Shown one piece after another: positions 39,722 to 49,651 of a stretch of DNA of 64,000 nt (position 1 is its first letter; each line of letters opens with the position of its first letter). This stretch comes from Bacillota bacterium. Its GTDB lineage: Bacteria > Bacillota > Sulfobacillia > Sulfobacillales > Sulfobacillaceae. The DNA lies in the NCBI GenBank assembly GCA_021799435.1, contig JAJZAN010000004.1:1-64000 (forward strand). Reading direction: 5' to 3'. A program made the position numbers and the translations under genes. The notes beneath the pieces were generated by a model. It searched no databases, was not told where the DNA came from, and was given only the letters and a program-made list of their open reading frames with translations.

Positions 39722-40428
39722 TCTGTCTTCTCCTGTCCGGCCCAACGGCCTGCGCGCGGATCGTCGCCAGGGTTGACCGCTTGGGTGCAAGGCACACAGC
39801 CAATACTGGGATATCCCATGTCATGCAGGGGGTTGTAGGGCACGTTGTGCTTGACTAAATACCGAAACACATCTTTTTGCGTCCAAGCGGCCAGCGGATT
39901 GATTTTGACCAGCCCATGGTTGTTGTCGATTCCGACTACTGGGCTGTTCTTGCGAAACGGCGTCTGGTCGCGGCGAATGCCTGTAATCCAAGCGTTCTGG
40001 TCCTTCAGATAATTTTTCAAAGGCAGCACTTTGCGGATGTGGCAGCATTGATTCGGGGCCGTCGACCACAATGCGGGGCCGTGTTGCCGCGTCTGTTCCT
40101 CGAGGGTGAGATCGGTGGCCACCTGCACCGCTTGGAATCCGTAGCGATCCTCGGCTCGTCGAATGAGCTCGTAGGTTTCAGGGAACAACAGGCCGGTGTC
40201 TAAATAGAAGATGGTGGGATGACGGTCCACCCGTGTTAACATATCAATCAGCACCATATCTTCGGCACCGAAACTGGAAGCCAGCACGCGACCGTGCGGG
40301 TACTGCTGAACCGCCCATCGGACAGTTTCCTGAGCGCCCAGCGCTTCCAATTCCGGTGAGATTCGCTCCAGCGCTTCAGGCGAACGACGGTCCGCATCGT
40401 GCAGTTTGAGCATATCCAAAGGGTTCAC
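39703..40428 (-). CDS. cysH: Adenylylsulfate (APS) reductase, [4Fe-4S] CysH type
   Basis: SSFGAEDMVLIDML, NQCCHIRK and CVPCTQAVNPGDDPRAGRW...ECGLH (CC/CXXC motif); GTG start with SD aggagga. Confidence 0.94.
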   Translation of the reverse strand: MNPLDMLKLHDADRRSPEALERISPELEALGAQETVRWAVQQYPHGRVLASSFGAEDMVLIDMLTRVDRHPTIFYLDTGLLFPETYELIRRAEDRYGFQAVQVATDLTLEEQTRQHGPALWSTAPNQCCHIRKVLPLKNYLKDQNAWITGIRRDQTPFRKNSPVVGIDNNHGLVKINPLAAWTQKDVFRYLVKHNVPYNPLHDMGYPSIGCVPCTQAVNPGDDPRAGRWAGQEKTECGLHL

Positions 40429-40515
40429 GCTGTTCCTCCTTCTTGTGGAACGTCCCCCTGGGGTCATCCCAGGTTCAACACAATCGCTACACAATACGAA
40501 TGAGGCAAATAGGCG

Positions 40516-41706
40516 GTGCATGAGCAACTGATGACGAAATCTGGGATTCTAGTCGTCCTGGGGCTGGCGGTGGCATGCGCGGCCGCCGTGGGGCTGCATA
40601 AGAGCGTGGACCCGCCGGTGGTGGTCGCCGCCAAGGTTCGTCGACTGGGGCGAGTCTCCACGGCTTGGCATACCCATGCTGGCAGCGTGGCCTTGGACGT
40701 GGTGGGGGGCCCCCGCCTGTGGCGCTATCATGCGGGCATAGAACGGCCCATCGCCAGCGTCACGAAAATCATGACCGCAAATCTGGTTTTGACGCATCCT
40801 GGCATCTATCCGTGGCATCGCGTGATGACCATTACCCAGGCCGAGGTCTTGAACGACCGCCGTGGGCTGCTCAAGGCGGACAGTGAGGTGCCGTTGCGGT
40901 TGGGACAGCAGGTGGCGGTCGGCGACTTGCTGGAGGCGCTCATGCTGCCATCGGCGGACGATGGTGCTTGGGTGCTGGCCGACAATTACCCGGCAGGAAG
41001 TACGGCGTTCATGAGAGCCATGAACCAGCGGGCAATGTCCCTGGGGATGCGGCATACGCATTTTGTCGATCCGGATGGCGTCTACCACCTCGGTTATTCC
41101 ACCGCCGACGATCTCATGAAGCTCATCCGAGCGGACATGAAAATTGCCGCGTTTTGGCGGCTGGTGCGAACGAAGGCCGCCAATACCGCCTTCGGCAAGC
41201 TGACCAATTTGAACCAGCTGCTGTGGACATATCGCGGCGCCGTAGGCATCAAGACAGGATGGACGCCATGGGCTGGCAGTTGCTTAGCCTTCGCCGCCAC
41301 CCGGCGAATAGCGGGGCACTCCATAACCCTGCAGGGAGTGGTGTTGGGCGAGCCCTCGTTCGGGCCGATGTTCCAGGATGTGACCCAAATTCTCAACACA
41401 GGGTTTCAGTCATTGCACTACCAAGTCCTTTTGCCCAAGGGGGGGATTGTGGCCGAGGCGCGTGTTCAGGGCGGAATTCTAGCTGGTCGCGCTCGCGAAA
41501 CATTCGTGGTGTCCCGAACCTTAGGGGATTTTGCCACGGCAGCGGAGGCGCATTTGGTCTTGCGTTGGCTGCCGCACAAGAATCGCGACTATCGGGCGGG
41601 TCAAGTGGTCGCTTACGCAGGTTACCAGGAGCCCGGCTGGCGGACAGTGTGGGTTCCCGTGGTTGCGACGCGCACTATTTCGCTGGCGTGGTGGAACCGG
41701 ATTTGA
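40516..41706 (+). CDS. D-alanyl-D-alanine carboxypeptidase
   Basis: SVTKIMTAN (SXXK), LMLPSADDGAW (SXN-like), GIKTGWTPWAGSCLAFAATR (KTG). Confidence 0.9.
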   Translation: MHEQLMTKSGILVVLGLAVACAAAVGLHKSVDPPVVVAAKVRRLGRVSTAWHTHAGSVALDVVGGPRLWRYHAGIERPIASVTKIMTANLVLTHPGIYPWHRVMTITQAEVLNDRRGLLKADSEVPLRLGQQVAVGDLLEALMLPSADDGAWVLADNYPAGSTAFMRAMNQRAMSLGMRHTHFVDPDGVYHLGYSTADDLMKLIRADMKIAAFWRLVRTKAANTAFGKLTNLNQLLWTYRGAVGIKTGWTPWAGSCLAFAATRRIAGHSITLQGVVLGEPSFGPMFQDVTQILNTGFQSLHYQVLLPKGGIVAEARVQGGILAGRARETFVVSRTLGDFATAAEAHLVLRWLPHKNRDYRAGQVVAYAGYQEPGWRTVWVPVVATRTISLAWWNRI

Positions 41707-42646
41707 GACGGCCGTATGCCCAGTTGAGGATGTTTTCCGCATCCTGATATTCCGGTGGGAATCCGTTCTGACCGTGCATAATGACGCCCAACACCGTCAC
41801 GGGCTTACCGTTCACACGCCGCGTAGCCGCGAAGACCAGGTTGAATCCGGCCTCGGTGGTCCAGCCAGTCTTGACGCCGATGACTGTGGGATCCATGTAC
41901 AAAAGGCCGTTTAGGTTGGTGACGATGGGGTTGTAGGGTAACGCCGTGCGTTTGGTGTGCACGATCTGCCGGAACAGAGGATCTTCCATGTCGAGACGGG
42001 CAATGATAGCCAGGTCCCAAGCCGAACCGGACGACTGCGGTGAGAGACCATCGGGATCGCCGTAGCTGGTTTGGGCCATGCCCAGGATTTGGGCCGTGTG
42101 ATTCATTTTCTGGACGAAGGCGCCGACACCGCCGGCATCGGCCTCAGCCAGGGCGACGGCGGAATCATTGGCGGACCGCATCATCAAGGCATATAAGAGT
42201 TGACGGACCGTGAAATGATTGCCGACTGCCATGCGGATATCGGACCCGCTAGTGCCCGCCGCGGCGGGCGAAATGGTGACCTGTTGGCTTAAGGGCAGCG
42301 AGTGCAGAATCAGGTAAATGGTCATCAGCTTGGTGGTTGATGCCAACGGTCCCTTCAAATGGGGGTTGTCCTGCCACATGAGCTGGCCCGTGGTGAGGTT
42401 CCACAACACCCCGGAGTTCTCACCGATGGGAAACGGCAGTTTGTCGGCCGCGGTGACGGTCGGAAGAGTGACCGTGGCCGGTACCGGAAGCTTGGCAGGC
42501 GTGGCAAGAGCCAGGTGATGTTGCAGCAGTTTCACCTGTGCCTGGTGGTGAAAGCCGGTTGCCGCCAGCAAAATGACGATGACGAGCAACATCGCCCACG
42601 GTGTCCGTTGGCGTTTGGGAGCACGGGATTTGACAGCCGGCAGCAA
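41675..42646 (-). CDS. D-alanyl-D-alanine carboxypeptidase (second copy, convergent)
   Basis: ASTTKLMTIYLIL (SXXK), MMRSANDSAVALAE (SXN), GVKTGWTTEAGFNLVFAATR (KTG). Confidence 0.92.
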   Translation of the reverse strand: MLPAVKSRAPKRQRTPWAMLLVIVILLAATGFHHQAQVKLLQHHLALATPAKLPVPATVTLPTVTAADKLPFPIGENSGVLWNLTTGQLMWQDNPHLKGPLASTTKLMTIYLILHSLPLSQQVTISPAAAGTSGSDIRMAVGNHFTVRQLLYALMMRSANDSAVALAEADAGGVGAFVQKMNHTAQILGMAQTSYGDPDGLSPQSSGSAWDLAIIARLDMEDPLFRQIVHTKRTALPYNPIVTNLNGLLYMDPTVIGVKTGWTTEAGFNLVFAATRRVNGKPVTVLGVIMHGQNGFPPEYQDAENILNWAYGRLKSGSTTPAK

Positions 42647-42745
42647 GGAAAGTCCCCCTTGAAGTAGTTCATGTCCTATACTAGCAAAGGTCTAGAGAAC
42701 ATGGGCCGTCTCAAGGGACCAATTTCGGTGGGTAATTTCTGGGAT

Positions 42746-43618
42746 CTAACGGGGGGCTGGGCTGTGCGCCTCGGCCTCAATTTGAATGGTGACATGGTCG
42801 ATGTGGTGGGATTCCTTGAGGGACTGGCTGAGTTCTTCGATGACGCGCTGGCCTTCGCGGATGGTGTCGGTCTCCAACCGCACGTGGGCGGACAGGGCGT
42901 GATAACCGGGCGCGAGAGACCAGACGTGGACGTGGTGCACATCGTGCACGGCCGGGTGCTGCAGCATGAGCGCCCGAACGTCTTCAGGACGCGCGCCTGC
43001 CGGAGCGGCTTCCATTAAGATAAGGAGACTGGGACGGCCCGCCGCCCAACTGGACCATAAGATGAAAAGGCCGACGGCGATGGCGGCCAGAGAGTCCCAC
43101 TCCGGCCAGTGGGTCCAGCGAATAAGCAGGGCGGCGGCTAAGATGCCGACCGAGCTTAACGAATCCCCCAGCGCGTGCCAATACGCGGCCCGGCGATTGA
43201 CATCCGGATCGTGGTCAGCATGCAAAGTGCGGGTGACTGTCAGGTTCAGCACGAGCGTGACGACGGTCACCGCGATCATGATGGTGGAGTGGACGGGCTG
43301 AGGATGGGCTAAGCGAAACACGCCCGCGACAATCAGGGCTGCGGCCACACCGGCCAGGACCAACCCGTTGACAAAGGCCGCCAGAATTCCACTCCGTCCA
43401 TAGCCGTAACTCAACTGTTCGGTGGGAGGATTCTGCCCTACCTTGGCAGCATATAGGGCCAACCCCAGTGAGCCTACGTCGGTAAACAAGTGGCCGGCGT
43501 TGGAAAGCAGGGACAAACTGCCCGAATAGAGGGCGCCTACCAACTGGATGAGAAAAACGAGGCCGCTCAACGCGAGAGCCCACACAAACTGGCGAACGGC
43601 TGCGTTCGAGGTCATCAT
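42746..43618 (-). CDS. Cation diffusion facilitator (CzcD-like) transporter
   Basis: SNAGHLFTDVGSLGLALYA, AYWHALGDSLSSVGI, C-terminal VHDVHHVHVWSLAPG. Confidence 0.93.
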   Translation of the reverse strand: MMTSNAAVRQFVWALALSGLVFLIQLVGALYSGSLSLLSNAGHLFTDVGSLGLALYAAKVGQNPPTEQLSYGYGRSGILAAFVNGLVLAGVAAALIVAGVFRLAHPQPVHSTIMIAVTVVTLVLNLTVTRTLHADHDPDVNRRAAYWHALGDSLSSVGILAAALLIRWTHWPEWDSLAAIAVGLFILWSSWAAGRPSLLILMEAAPAGARPEDVRALMLQHPAVHDVHHVHVWSLAPGYHALSAHVRLETDTIREGQRVIEELSQSLKESHHIDHVTIQIEAEAHSPAPR

Positions 43619-43749
43619 GCACCTTCTCCCCGAAGTTTTCCTTATTATAGCCACTTGAATCATGGCAGGTGGGTCGTGCAAACAGGCTTTGACCCCAGGA
43701 CAAACATGGGCTATGATTCCTTCAGAAATCGAGAGATGGGGGTTGGACC

Positions 43750-44091
43750 TTGCAGCGCATTGAAAAGCCCTGGGGCTACGAACTGTGGTGGGCGGTGACG
43801 GATAAGTATGTGGGCAAGCTCATTCACGTAAACCAAGGACACTCGCTCAGCCTGCAGTACCATGTGAAAAAGCATGAAAGTATGTTCCTCATTGATGGAG
43901 AGGCCGAACTTCTATTAGATGGTGAAATCCGTCCCTTTCATGCGGGTGAGTCAGTGGTGATTGCCCCGCCGACCCGGCATCGGCTCACAGCTGTGACCGA
44001 CATTGATGTCATCGAGGTATCAACTCCCGAACTGGATGATGTGGTGCGACTCGAAGACCGCTATGGCCGGGAAGGGACCTCCAATCCCTAA
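43750..44091 (+). CDS. Cupin-fold mannose-6-phosphate isomerase-like protein (TTG start)
   Basis: EKPWGYELWWAVTDKYVGKLIHVNQGHSLSLQYHVKKHESMFLIDGEAELLLDGE. Confidence 0.85.
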   Translation: MQRIEKPWGYELWWAVTDKYVGKLIHVNQGHSLSLQYHVKKHESMFLIDGEAELLLDGEIRPFHAGESVVIAPPTRHRLTAVTDIDVIEVSTPELDDVVRLEDRYGREGTSNP

Positions 44092-44104
44092 TAAAGAAGA
44101 GAAG

Positions 44105-44141
44105 CGGCGGCCCTAGACATGGGCCGCCGCATCGATTTTTT
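44105..44141. terminator. Terminator of the cupin gene overlapping the 3' end of mrp
   Basis: GCGGCGGCCC-TAGACA T-GGGCCGCCGC-ATCGA-TTTTTT. Confidence 0.75.
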
Positions 44142-45246
44142 GTGCAATCTGCAAAAACACCTCGGATGCTTCTGAGTCAGGGGCGCTCAGCACAGCGGGC
44201 ATTCCGCGATCGCCGCCCTCGCGAACGGAGGACTCGAGTGGAACCTGCCCTAGGAGCGGCACTTCCAGTTCGCGGGAGAGTGCCTCGCCACCCCCGGTTC
44301 CGAACACCTCCATGCGCTGCCCACCGCCTAGAGGGATGTAGCTCATGTTCTCGATGACACCCAAAATCCGCTGCTGGGCGCGATGAGCAACATCAGCTGT
44401 GCGCATGGCGACTTCCCGGGCCAGAAGCTGCGGTGTGGTGACAATGATTAATGAAGCTTTCGGAAGCCGCGTGGCAACATCCAACGCCACATCTCCGGTG
44501 CCGGGAGGCAAGTCAATCAGCAAGTAGTCCAGTTCAGGCCAAGCCACGTCGGTGAAAAACTGTTGCATCATCTTGCCCAGCATGGGTCCGCGCCAGATAA
44601 CCGCCTGATTTTCCTTGACAAACATGCCCATGGAGACGACGTGAATCCCATTGGCGTTCCACGGGACAATCTTTTGTTCAGCATTGGCTTGGGCAGGCTG
44701 TCTCGCGCCCAGCATGCGGCCTTGCGAATACCCGTAGATGTCCATATCCATAACACCGACACGGAATCCCAAGCGGTTCAAGGCCATGGCCAAGTTGGCG
44801 GTCACAGTGGATTTTCCTACGCCGCCCTTGCCGCTGGCGATTCCCAGCACCACGGTGGAACTGGTCTCCTCCAAAAGGGGTGACCAGGTGCCGCTCTGGG
44901 GACCGGGAGGGGCGGGGGGGCTGTGAGGTTCGGCTCCTTCTTGGCCCTTGGCTTTTTGGCTTTGTTGAAAAGCGCGAGAAAATGCAGTGCGGCGTTCCTC
45001 ATCGTTCATCACGTCAAGATTGATGTGCACCGACTTCACACCAGGAAGCTTCATGACCGCGTCTTCCACGTCGCGCTCAATCTTTTGGTGCAAGGGACAG
45101 CCCTGAACCGTAAGGGCGACGTCCACATTGACAGCATCACCTTGAATGGTGATGTTGCGGACCATGTTCAGCGTAACAATGTCGTAATGCAATTCCGGAT
45201 CGGTTACGGTACCCAGTGCACTGAGTACCATGCCGTGATTCACCAT
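44113..45246 (-). CDS. Mrp/ApbC family Fe-S carrier ATPase with N-terminal MIP18 (DUF59) domain
   Basis: GIASGKGGVGKSTVTANLAMAL, LIDLPPGTGDVALD; N-terminal DPELHYDIVTLNMVRNI. Confidence 0.95.
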   Translation of the reverse strand: MVNHGMVLSALGTVTDPELHYDIVTLNMVRNITIQGDAVNVDVALTVQGCPLHQKIERDVEDAVMKLPGVKSVHINLDVMNDEERRTAFSRAFQQSQKAKGQEGAEPHSPPAPPGPQSGTWSPLLEETSSTVVLGIASGKGGVGKSTVTANLAMALNRLGFRVGVMDMDIYGYSQGRMLGARQPAQANAEQKIVPWNANGIHVVSMGMFVKENQAVIWRGPMLGKMMQQFFTDVAWPELDYLLIDLPPGTGDVALDVATRLPKASLIIVTTPQLLAREVAMRTADVAHRAQQRILGVIENMSYIPLGGGQRMEVFGTGGGEALSRELEVPLLGQVPLESSVREGGDRGMPAVLSAPDSEASEVFLQIAQKIDAAAHV

Positions 45247-45268
45247 CAGTGGTCACCTGCTTTTAAGT

Positions 45269-45568
45269 TTAGAATCCCAATAAACGCCGGCCTTCTTCGG
45301 TCAGCCGATCGGGAGTCCAAGGCGGATTCCAGACCATGGTGACGTGCACCTCTTTCACATCTGGCAAGGTCTCGATGGCCATCTCGGCAGCCCGGGCAAT
45401 GGTGTCATGCATAGGGCATCCGGGGGCCGTGAGGGTCATGGATACATCCACGTCACCCTCGTCACCGATGTCGACATTGTAGATAAGTCCCAAGTCGACT
45501 ACGTTCACCCCGATTTCCGGGTCTTCGACCTCTTTCAACACCGTCAGTACCTGATCTTCGCTGGGCAT
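45269..45568 (-). CDS. MIP18/SufT-like metal-sulfur cluster assembly protein
   Basis: EVEDPEIGVNVVDLGLIYNVDI...MTLTAPGCPMHDTI...WNPPWTPDRLTEEGRRLLGF. Confidence 0.93.
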   Translation of the reverse strand: MPSEDQVLTVLKEVEDPEIGVNVVDLGLIYNVDIGDEGDVDVSMTLTAPGCPMHDTIARAAEMAIETLPDVKEVHVTMVWNPPWTPDRLTEEGRRLLGF

Positions 45569-45800
45569 TGGGGGAACCTCCTTCCAACCAAATCTGACCG
45601 AACTACTCAGTATTATACTGCGAAACTCAAAGAATTTCTGTAATAGGGTGCCATCTGCCTACTAAATTAGTCTTGGAGGGGGACACTAAGACGATAGCAA
45701 TTTGAACCCGTGTTTCTTTCGTCAGCCAGTTCCGGGCTCTTGACTGAATCGGCATTCATCTTCCGTTATACAGCTTAGCGCACCTAGAGATAAATGGAGG

Positions 45801-46199
45801 ATGGCAGCGATGCAGGAAAGTGGCAAAGTCAGCTTGGCCCAGTTGATGTGGTGGAGCGTGCGCCTGGCCTGGGCGCGCAACAAGGGCAGTCGGCGTCGGT
45901 TTCGACAACTGATTTGGGCGGGACTGGAATGGCGGTGGAAAATGTACGTGCCTGAGGTGGCTCCGGGTTCGGAAACAGCTGTGGTGCAGGCCGTGTGGCT
46001 TGGGGCGTCCTTAGCTGCGCGTTCCTTGGTACGCTACCCCTTGCTGCCGCCCAAACTCAAGACCCGACTCACGTGGCTGATGCGGTTGGTGGGGAAGAAC
46101 AACGGCAAGGCCCTGGTGTCCGCGTATTTGGCGTGGACTTGGCTTCGGGACGCGGCTCTGGCAGCGGCGGACGTACCGGACGGTCATCTAGGCAGTTGA
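45801..46199 (+). CDS. Hypothetical protein
   Basis: 132-aa ORF with good SD (ggaggat); no recognised family. Confidence 0.55.
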   Translation: MAAMQESGKVSLAQLMWWSVRLAWARNKGSRRRFRQLIWAGLEWRWKMYVPEVAPGSETAVVQAVWLGASLAARSLVRYPLLPPKLKTRLTWLMRLVGKNNGKALVSAYLAWTWLRDAALAAADVPDGHLGS

Positions 46200-46206
46200 C
46201 GCAAGC

Positions 46207-46689
46207 TTAGCGGCGGTCTCGTCGGTAAAAACGCTGATTGCGCCACCAGAAATAGAGTGACGCGCCAATAAAGAGTGCGCCTACCACCACGCGCCCCACC
46301 ACATTGGGCTTGGCTTTTCCGACCGGATACACCTCCGAAGCCAAGAGCGTGTGGCGCGCTCCGTAGACGTCAACGGTGAGACGTCCACGCTCGGGGACAT
46401 CCCACGCTGTTTCATATTGATAGGAATTGAGGCGACGAAGCGCTGCACTGGCGTTGAGGCTCTTGCCGGTCTTGGTGACTAAGCGAAAGTCTGCTATGGT
46501 CGGGACGGTGTGGTGAGGGTGCGCAAAGGTTACCAGAAACAGGTCCCGTTGCGGGGCGCCGGGGGGATTGGGCAGGGCCTTCAGGTGTGCTGACTCAGCG
46601 CTGGCATAGGCAATGCCAGGACTTGCTGCCGCTAGGGCGGCGAGTCCGGCCCCGACGAACAGCATGCGCTTCCATAATCCCCTGGCCAT
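46207..46689 (-). CDS. CopC-like membrane-anchored secreted protein
   Basis: Signal peptide, AHLKALPNPPGAPQRDLFLVTFAHP..., C-terminal TM and Arg-rich tail. Confidence 0.6.
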   Translation of the reverse strand: MARGLWKRMLFVGAGLAALAAASPGIAYASAESAHLKALPNPPGAPQRDLFLVTFAHPHHTVPTIADFRLVTKTGKSLNASAALRRLNSYQYETAWDVPERGRLTVDVYGARHTLLASEVYPVGKAKPNVVGRVVVGALFIGASLYFWWRNQRFYRRDRR

Positions 46690-46847
46690 CCGAATTTCGC
46701 CCCCGTTTGGTACACTTTGAACATTATACCCGAAACGGGGAGATTGTCTCGGTTTCGGCGCTGAATCCTGCCCTTGTCGGCGAAGTTGAAGTTCCATACC
46801 GGAGAAGTTACAATGTGTCCATGTTGTGAAAGGGAGGGCCTTGGTCG

Positions 46848-47720
46848 GTGAGGTATATCCGAGCCACCGCGGAGGATCAGGCGCGGATACAGGAATTTTT
46901 GTCCCAGTTTGTGGATGATTATCTGTCGAAAAACATCGATGTTTATATGTCCCGAGAAACCGGCGGGCTCTACCTTGCGATGGACGACCAAGAGCAGATT
47001 GCGGCTTTGGCCGTCATCGACTTGACTCGGCCCAAGGAAGCGCATTTAGGCGGTCTGCGAGTGCGGCCCGACCTGCAGAATGGACCGACCGCATCGGATT
47101 TCATGGAATTTCAAGTGCAGGAATCGAAACGGTTGGGCGCCACCGTCATCCGGGCGCTGGTGGGACGCGGCAATGAGTTGTCGCAACAGGCTCTTCAGGA
47201 GAAGTTGGGCTTTCACGTCGTGGATGAGTGGGTTGTCGGGAGCATTCAGGGCTTTGTGGCCCCGGAGTATCCGGATGGCGGCGCCGGTCCCGCTTGGGCT
47301 GTAGACCGCGAACGGCTGCAAGCCTTCTTTAAGGAACACAGTGAGGATTTGTGGTCAGATCGCACGCATTGGCTTCCTCGGGCGTTGACCTTCGACGATG
47401 TGTGGCACGGCGTGGAGTTAGGCGCGGCAGCTATCGCGCCGCAAGACGCTGCGGAAAGCGTGGATACCCTGGTGCTGTTCGAAATTCACGAGGGGGACAT
47501 GCACGTCAAGTACTTGCGGTCGATGGGCCATCATTTGAAATCCTTGATTCAATACTTGTGGGTTGAGTGCCGCGCTTGGGGCGTTAATACCCTGCGCTTT
47601 GGGCTGCCCAGACAAGCGGCCGATAAGCTGGCGGAGGCGGCAGGAGTGCCGTTGGACCGTGAGTGGAACGGTGTGGTGCTGGAAATGCATGTGGGTTTGA
47701 CCTCCACGACGATGGTCTGA
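46848..47720 (+). CDS. GNAT family acetyltransferase
   Basis: MRYIRATAEDQARIQEFLSQFVDDY...LGGLRVRPDLQNG...RGNELSQQALQEKLGFHVVDEW. Confidence 0.75.
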   Translation: MRYIRATAEDQARIQEFLSQFVDDYLSKNIDVYMSRETGGLYLAMDDQEQIAALAVIDLTRPKEAHLGGLRVRPDLQNGPTASDFMEFQVQESKRLGATVIRALVGRGNELSQQALQEKLGFHVVDEWVVGSIQGFVAPEYPDGGAGPAWAVDRERLQAFFKEHSEDLWSDRTHWLPRALTFDDVWHGVELGAAAIAPQDAAESVDTLVLFEIHEGDMHVKYLRSMGHHLKSLIQYLWVECRAWGVNTLRFGLPRQAADKLAEAAGVPLDREWNGVVLEMHVGLTSTTMV

Positions 47721-47722
47721 CC

Positions 47723-48877
47723 ATGGCTTGGATCCGGCGCAGGTTAAAAGCCTGGTGGCCAGAGGGCAGAGCAGGTCGCCAGTTATGGCAGCATCTCCTG
47801 TTCAGCCGGCTGGCCCTTGTTTTGGTTGGGTGGATAGCCCTGGCGTTGTTGCCTTGGCAGTATTATTCGCCGACCTACGACACGACAAGCAACCCTTTGA
47901 TTTTAATGTGGATCCGATGGGACGCCTTATGGTACACGGGCATCGCGGCCCACGGTTATTGGACCCAAGCGCTGGCCTTCTTTCCGCTGTACCCCATGCT
48001 GATTGCCGTGGGGCATTTCTTGTTGCGCCTCCCAGTGGATGTCTCGGCCGTGGTGGTATCGAATGTGGCAATGGTACTGTTTGTGGTCACATTTTATCGT
48101 CTGGTTAGCGAATACTATGGAGGATTGACAGCGAGGCGTTCCGTATGGATGGCACTCATGTTTCCCACCGCCTTCTACATGTCGGCGGGGTACACCGAAT
48201 CGTTATTTTTGTGGCTTACCAGCGCCGCCTTTCTGGCGTCGGCTAAGCGGCAGTTTTGGTGGGCGGGCGTCTACGGTCTATTCGCGACGTTGACGCGCAA
48301 CGAAGGGTTATTTGTCGCCTTTCCGTTCCTCTGGGCATATTACCAAAAGCACGGATTCCGGTTGACACGCGATATTATTCCCATTTTTCTGATCCCGCTG
48401 GGCCTGGCCATTTTTATGGTCTATCAATGGCGGGACTTTGGGAACCCGTTGGGTTTCATGGCAGCTCAAAGTCTATGGGGACGGCACATCACCTGGCCTT
48501 GGAACGGAATTTTTATGGCGGTTGGGACAATCTGGAAAGGTGGTCCATTGCAACCTAACACTATTCTCAGTATGATAGACTTAGTCGCCGCATTGTCGTC
48601 CGGGGCGCTTTGGGTTTACAGTCTCAAACGGCGGTTTCCACCGGATTGGCTGGTATACTGGGGTGTGCTGTGGTTGATTGATGTGGCTGCACCGGCACCT
48701 CAGGGGCAGAGTCCGTTGCTGAGTATGTCACGACTGGTGCTGGCCCTATTTCCAAGCTTTGTAGCACTGGGCATACTAGCAAGGAATTCGGTGTGGCGGC
48801 GGATGCTTCAATGGGTGTTGCCGTCGTTGCAGGTAGTGTTTTTCGTGATTTTCGCTACCTGGCATTGGATCGCCTAA
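47723..48877 (+). CDS. PIG-V-like integral membrane mannosyltransferase
   Basis: MWIRWDALWYTGIAAHGYW...FFPLYPMLI, PTAFYMSAGYTESLFLW motifs of the PIG-V family. Confidence 0.8.
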   Translation: MAWIRRRLKAWWPEGRAGRQLWQHLLFSRLALVLVGWIALALLPWQYYSPTYDTTSNPLILMWIRWDALWYTGIAAHGYWTQALAFFPLYPMLIAVGHFLLRLPVDVSAVVVSNVAMVLFVVTFYRLVSEYYGGLTARRSVWMALMFPTAFYMSAGYTESLFLWLTSAAFLASAKRQFWWAGVYGLFATLTRNEGLFVAFPFLWAYYQKHGFRLTRDIIPIFLIPLGLAIFMVYQWRDFGNPLGFMAAQSLWGRHITWPWNGIFMAVGTIWKGGPLQPNTILSMIDLVAALSSGALWVYSLKRRFPPDWLVYWGVLWLIDVAAPAPQGQSPLLSMSRLVLALFPSFVALGILARNSVWRRMLQWVLPSLQVVFFVIFATWHWIA

Positions 48878-48880
48878 CCT

Positions 48881-49651
48881 GTGAAGGAGGCTCGTCAACT
48901 CGTGCAGGCCTTAGTGATACTGCCAACATATAACGAAATCGGGAACCTGGGAAACATGGTCGAGGCCATTTTGTCGCAGGGCTCCAACTTTGACGTCTTG
49001 GTGATAGATGACGGTTCACCGGATGGCACCGGGCTATTGGCCGACCACCTCAAAGAGGTGCACGGGGGCCGGGTGGAAGTGATCCATCGGCAAGGCAAAT
49101 TAGGTTTGGCAACCGCTTACCTGGCGGGATTTCGCTATGGGTTGCAGCGGGGATATGAGTATGTGTTCGAAATGGATGCAGATTTCTCTCACAACCCAGC
49201 TTACCTGCCGCAGTTTTTGGAGACGCTGCAGACGCAAGGGGCCGATTTGGTGTTGGGCTCCCGTTACGTCAGTGGCGGCGGCGCGACCCGTTGGCCATGG
49301 TACCGCAAGGTGATTTCCCGCGGCGGATCGTTGTACGCGTCCCGCATGCTGGGGGTTGACCTTCGCGATTTGACAGGTGGATTTAAGTGTTTCCGACGAT
49401 CGGTGTTGGAGACGATTAACCTGGAGTCCATTCAGTCCAGCGGCTACGGCTTCCAGATTGAGATGACGTATCGCGCGGTTGAATCGGGATTCAAGGTGGT
49501 CGAAATGCCGATTGTGTTTGAGGAACGGCGCGAGGGTCAAAGCAAAATGTCGCCCGCCATTTTTTTGGAGGCCTTTTGGATGGTGGCCAAGATGCGCGCC
49601 GAGCATGTGGCCAAGGGCGCGGATGCCCAACCGGAGCGGCTTCGCCCTTAA
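48881..49651 (+). CDS. Polyprenol monophosphomannose synthase (Dpm1-like GT2)
   Basis: VILPTYNEIGNLGNMVEAIL, DVLVIDDGSPDGTG, EMDADFSHNPAYLP, LTGGFKCFRR. Confidence 0.93.
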   Translation: MKEARQLVQALVILPTYNEIGNLGNMVEAILSQGSNFDVLVIDDGSPDGTGLLADHLKEVHGGRVEVIHRQGKLGLATAYLAGFRYGLQRGYEYVFEMDADFSHNPAYLPQFLETLQTQGADLVLGSRYVSGGGATRWPWYRKVISRGGSLYASRMLGVDLRDLTGGFKCFRRSVLETINLESIQSSGYGFQIEMTYRAVESGFKVVEMPIVFEERREGQSKMSPAIFLEAFWMVAKMRAEHVAKGADAQPERLRP

